From Pseudomonadota bacterium (GTDB taxonomy: Bacteria; Pseudomonadota; Alphaproteobacteria; UBA8366; JADFVY01): a stretch of 6,908 nucleotides of DNA. A model generated the notes under the pieces. It made no database searches. It worked only from the letters and a program-made list of their open reading frames with translations, and was not told the origin of the DNA. This document shows, piece after piece, positions 5,478-6,908 of this stretch. The stretch is from assembly GCA_030671915.1 (NCBI GenBank), contig DAOVHN010000134.1:1-6908 (forward strand). Reading direction: 5' to 3'. Position numbers and translations under genes: made by a program. The number at the start of each line of letters is the position of its first letter. Position 1 is the first letter of the stretch.

Positions 5478-6908
5478 ATGGCAGCGCGCACCACGACGCT
5501 GAAACAGGAGGCGATCGATTCGATTGTCGCCATGCTGCATGGCCGCTTTTCCGCTGCGCGCGCCGAGGGCGCCGAGCAGTTCATCCGGCATTATTACGAG
5601 GATATCGCGGCCGAGGATATTGTCGGCCGCGACCCCGAGGACCTGTACGGCGCGGCCCTGTCGCTGTGGCAGTTCGCGGCCCAGCGTAAGCCGGGCGAGG
5701 CCAAGGTCCGTGCGTTGAATCCGCGGGTCGAGAAGCATGGCTGGCACTCGCCGCATACGGTGATCGAGATCGTTCATGACGACATGCCGTTCCTGGTCGA
5801 CTCGGTGACCATGGCGCTGAACCGGCGGGATTTGACGGTCCATCTGGTGGTGCATCCGCAGTTCCTGGCCGAACGCGGCGAGGACGGTAAGGCGCTGTCG
5901 CTGAAACCGCGCGGCGACGCCGGCAACGGCGCGATCCCGGAATCCTGCATGCATATCGAGGTCGACGAGCAAGGCGCCCTGAACCTGCTGCGTGGCCTCG
6001 AGGCGGAACTGTCGGATGCCCTTGCCGATGTGCGCGCGGCAGTCGCCGGGTGGCGGCCGATGCTGGACCATGTGGAGGGCTTGACCGGCGAATTCACGAA
6101 AACGCCTCCGAAAACCGTGTCGGCGGAAGAGACCGAAGAGACGGTCGCCTTTCTGCAGTGGCTGCTGGCAGACAATTTCACCTTCCTCGGCTATCGCGAG
6201 ATGGACATGGAGGGCGAAGGCCGCAAGGCGCGGGTGAGCATGCGCGAGGAAAGCGGCCTCGGGCTTCTGGAAGATCCGTCGGTGCTGGTCTTCCACGGGC
6301 TGCGGCAACTCGGCCATCTGCCGAGCGAGGTCCAGGATTACCTGCGGCAACCGCATATCCTGGTGATGACCAAGACAAGCTGGCGCTCGACCGTGCACCG
6401 GCCGGTACAACTGGACGCCATCGTCGTCAAGCGCTTCGACAAGGCCGGCAACATAATGGGCGTCCGGCTGTTTGTCGGGCTGTTCACATCCGCCGCCTAC
6501 AACCAGGGTCCGGGCGACATCCCGATCTTGCGGCAGAAGGTGCGGTCGCTGCTGGAGCGCTCGGGCTACGACCCGCACAGCCACGCCGGCAAGGCCCTGC
6601 TGCATGTCCTGCATAACTATCCGCGCGACGAGCTGTTCCAGATAGACGAGGACGACCTGTTTGAGATCACGCCTGGCATCGTGCAGCTTCAGGAACTCCA
6701 GCGCATCGCCCTGTTCTTGCGCCGCGACCCCCTCGAGCGATTCATCTCGGCCTTCGTCTATGTCCCGCGCGACCGCTACAACACCAAGCTGCGCATGGAT
6801 TGCGAGCGCATCCTGACCGGCGCCTTCGATGGTGAGATCGCCGGCCGCTACACCAGGATGAGCGACGATGTGCTGAGCCGGCTGCATTTTATCGTCGAGA
6901 CCAGACCG
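5478..6908 (+). CDS. gdhB: NAD-specific glutamate dehydrogenase, large 180-kDa class (3'-truncated)
   Basis: These are the first 477 residues of an enzyme that normally has about 1600. It oxidatively deaminates glutamate to 2-oxoglutarate with NAD+ in the cytosol, feeding glutamate carbon into the TCA cycle. The visible part is the N-terminal regulatory region. An ACT-like segment, HTVIEIVHDDMPFLVDSVTM (residues 93-112), is followed by HLVVHPQF (122-129). Family landmarks are FLQWLLADNFTFLGYRE (225-241), VKRFDKAGNIMGVRLFVGLF (317-336), LLHVLHNYPRDELFQI (374-389) and LRRDPLERFISAFVYVPRDR (414-433). The frame is open without interruption to the last base; the catalytic dehydrogenase domain lies outside the window. 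The ATG at 5478 is preceded by AAAGGGA and starts the family-like sequence. The 171-bp upstream gap probably holds its promoter, but I see no convincing boxes. An antisense reading across the gene is a codon-bias shadow. Confidence 0.95.
   Translation, partial: MAARTTTLKQEAIDSIVAMLHGRFSAARAEGAEQFIRHYYEDIAAEDIVGRDPEDLYGAALSLWQFAAQRKPGEAKVRALNPRVEKHGWHSPHTVIEIVHDDMPFLVDSVTMALNRRDLTVHLVVHPQFLAERGEDGKALSLKPRGDAGNGAIPESCMHIEVDEQGALNLLRGLEAELSDALADVRAAVAGWRPMLDHVEGLTGEFTKTPPKTVSAEETEETVAFLQWLLADNFTFLGYREMDMEGEGRKARVSMREESGLGLLEDPSVLVFHGLRQLGHLPSEVQDYLRQPHILVMTKTSWRSTVHRPVQLDAIVVKRFDKAGNIMGVRLFVGLFTSAAYNQGPGDIPILRQKVRSLLERSGYDPHSHAGKALLHVLHNYPRDELFQIDEDDLFEITPGIVQLQELQRIALFLRRDPLERFISAFVYVPRDRYNTKLRMDCERILTGAFDGEIAGRYTRMSDDVLSRLHFIVETRP

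Noticed and set aside
5424..6887. Long minus-strand open frame of 487 codons opposite glutamate dehydrogenase
   Set aside because: The plus strand encodes clear GDH family motifs throughout. The antisense product is His/Gln/Arg-rich with no recognisable domain, as expected from the third-position GC bias of the real gene.

Overview
The window is high-GC DNA with dense coding, short intergenic gaps and repeated 4-bp ATGA stop/start overlaps. Gene content suggests an alphaproteobacterium, probably Rhodospirillales-like. The indicators are a thioredoxin-TPR chaperedoxin (CnoX/YbbN) with an intact WCGPC site, followed by a LON-domain protein, a UPF0434/Trm112-like protein and a DUF971 protein. 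A free-standing prolyl-tRNA editing protein and the N-terminal part of a very large NAD-specific glutamate dehydrogenase point the same way. The assignment rests on recognised protein families, not on a search.

Layout. Positions 3-914 (+) are the C-terminal part of a UbiH/UbiF/COQ6-family FAD monooxygenase, cut by the left edge. It converges on a minus-strand block, and the 72-bp gap between them holds a stuttered inverted repeat that may act as a two-way terminator. The minus-strand block reads right to left: prolyl-tRNA deacylase (3794-3282), a 121-bp gap, CnoX (3160-2243), LON-domain protein (2246-1593), Trm112-like protein (1570-1367) and DUF971 protein (1370-987). The last four genes look like one operon, with ATGA overlaps at cnoX/LON and at Trm112/DUF971.

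The plus strand then carries tRNA-Gly(GCC) with an encoded CCA (3960-4034) and a clear intrinsic terminator (4049-4073). Next come two coupled genes of unknown function: a four-helix membrane protein with VanZ-like features (4147-4596) and an exported protein with four cysteines (4593-5306). Finally, the 180-kDa-class NAD-glutamate dehydrogenase starts at 5478 and runs off the right edge.

How the genes work together. The minus-strand genes fit a protein-quality theme: proofreading of mischarged tRNA(Pro), a redox-active holdase, and a LON substrate-binding domain without a protease. Only the gene families and their order are seen; the shared role is inference. UbiH belongs to ubiquinone synthesis and GDH to glutamate catabolism; both are housekeeping functions. 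I see no mobile element, CRISPR array or phage gene. The least explained part is the membrane protein/secreted protein pair at 4147-5306.
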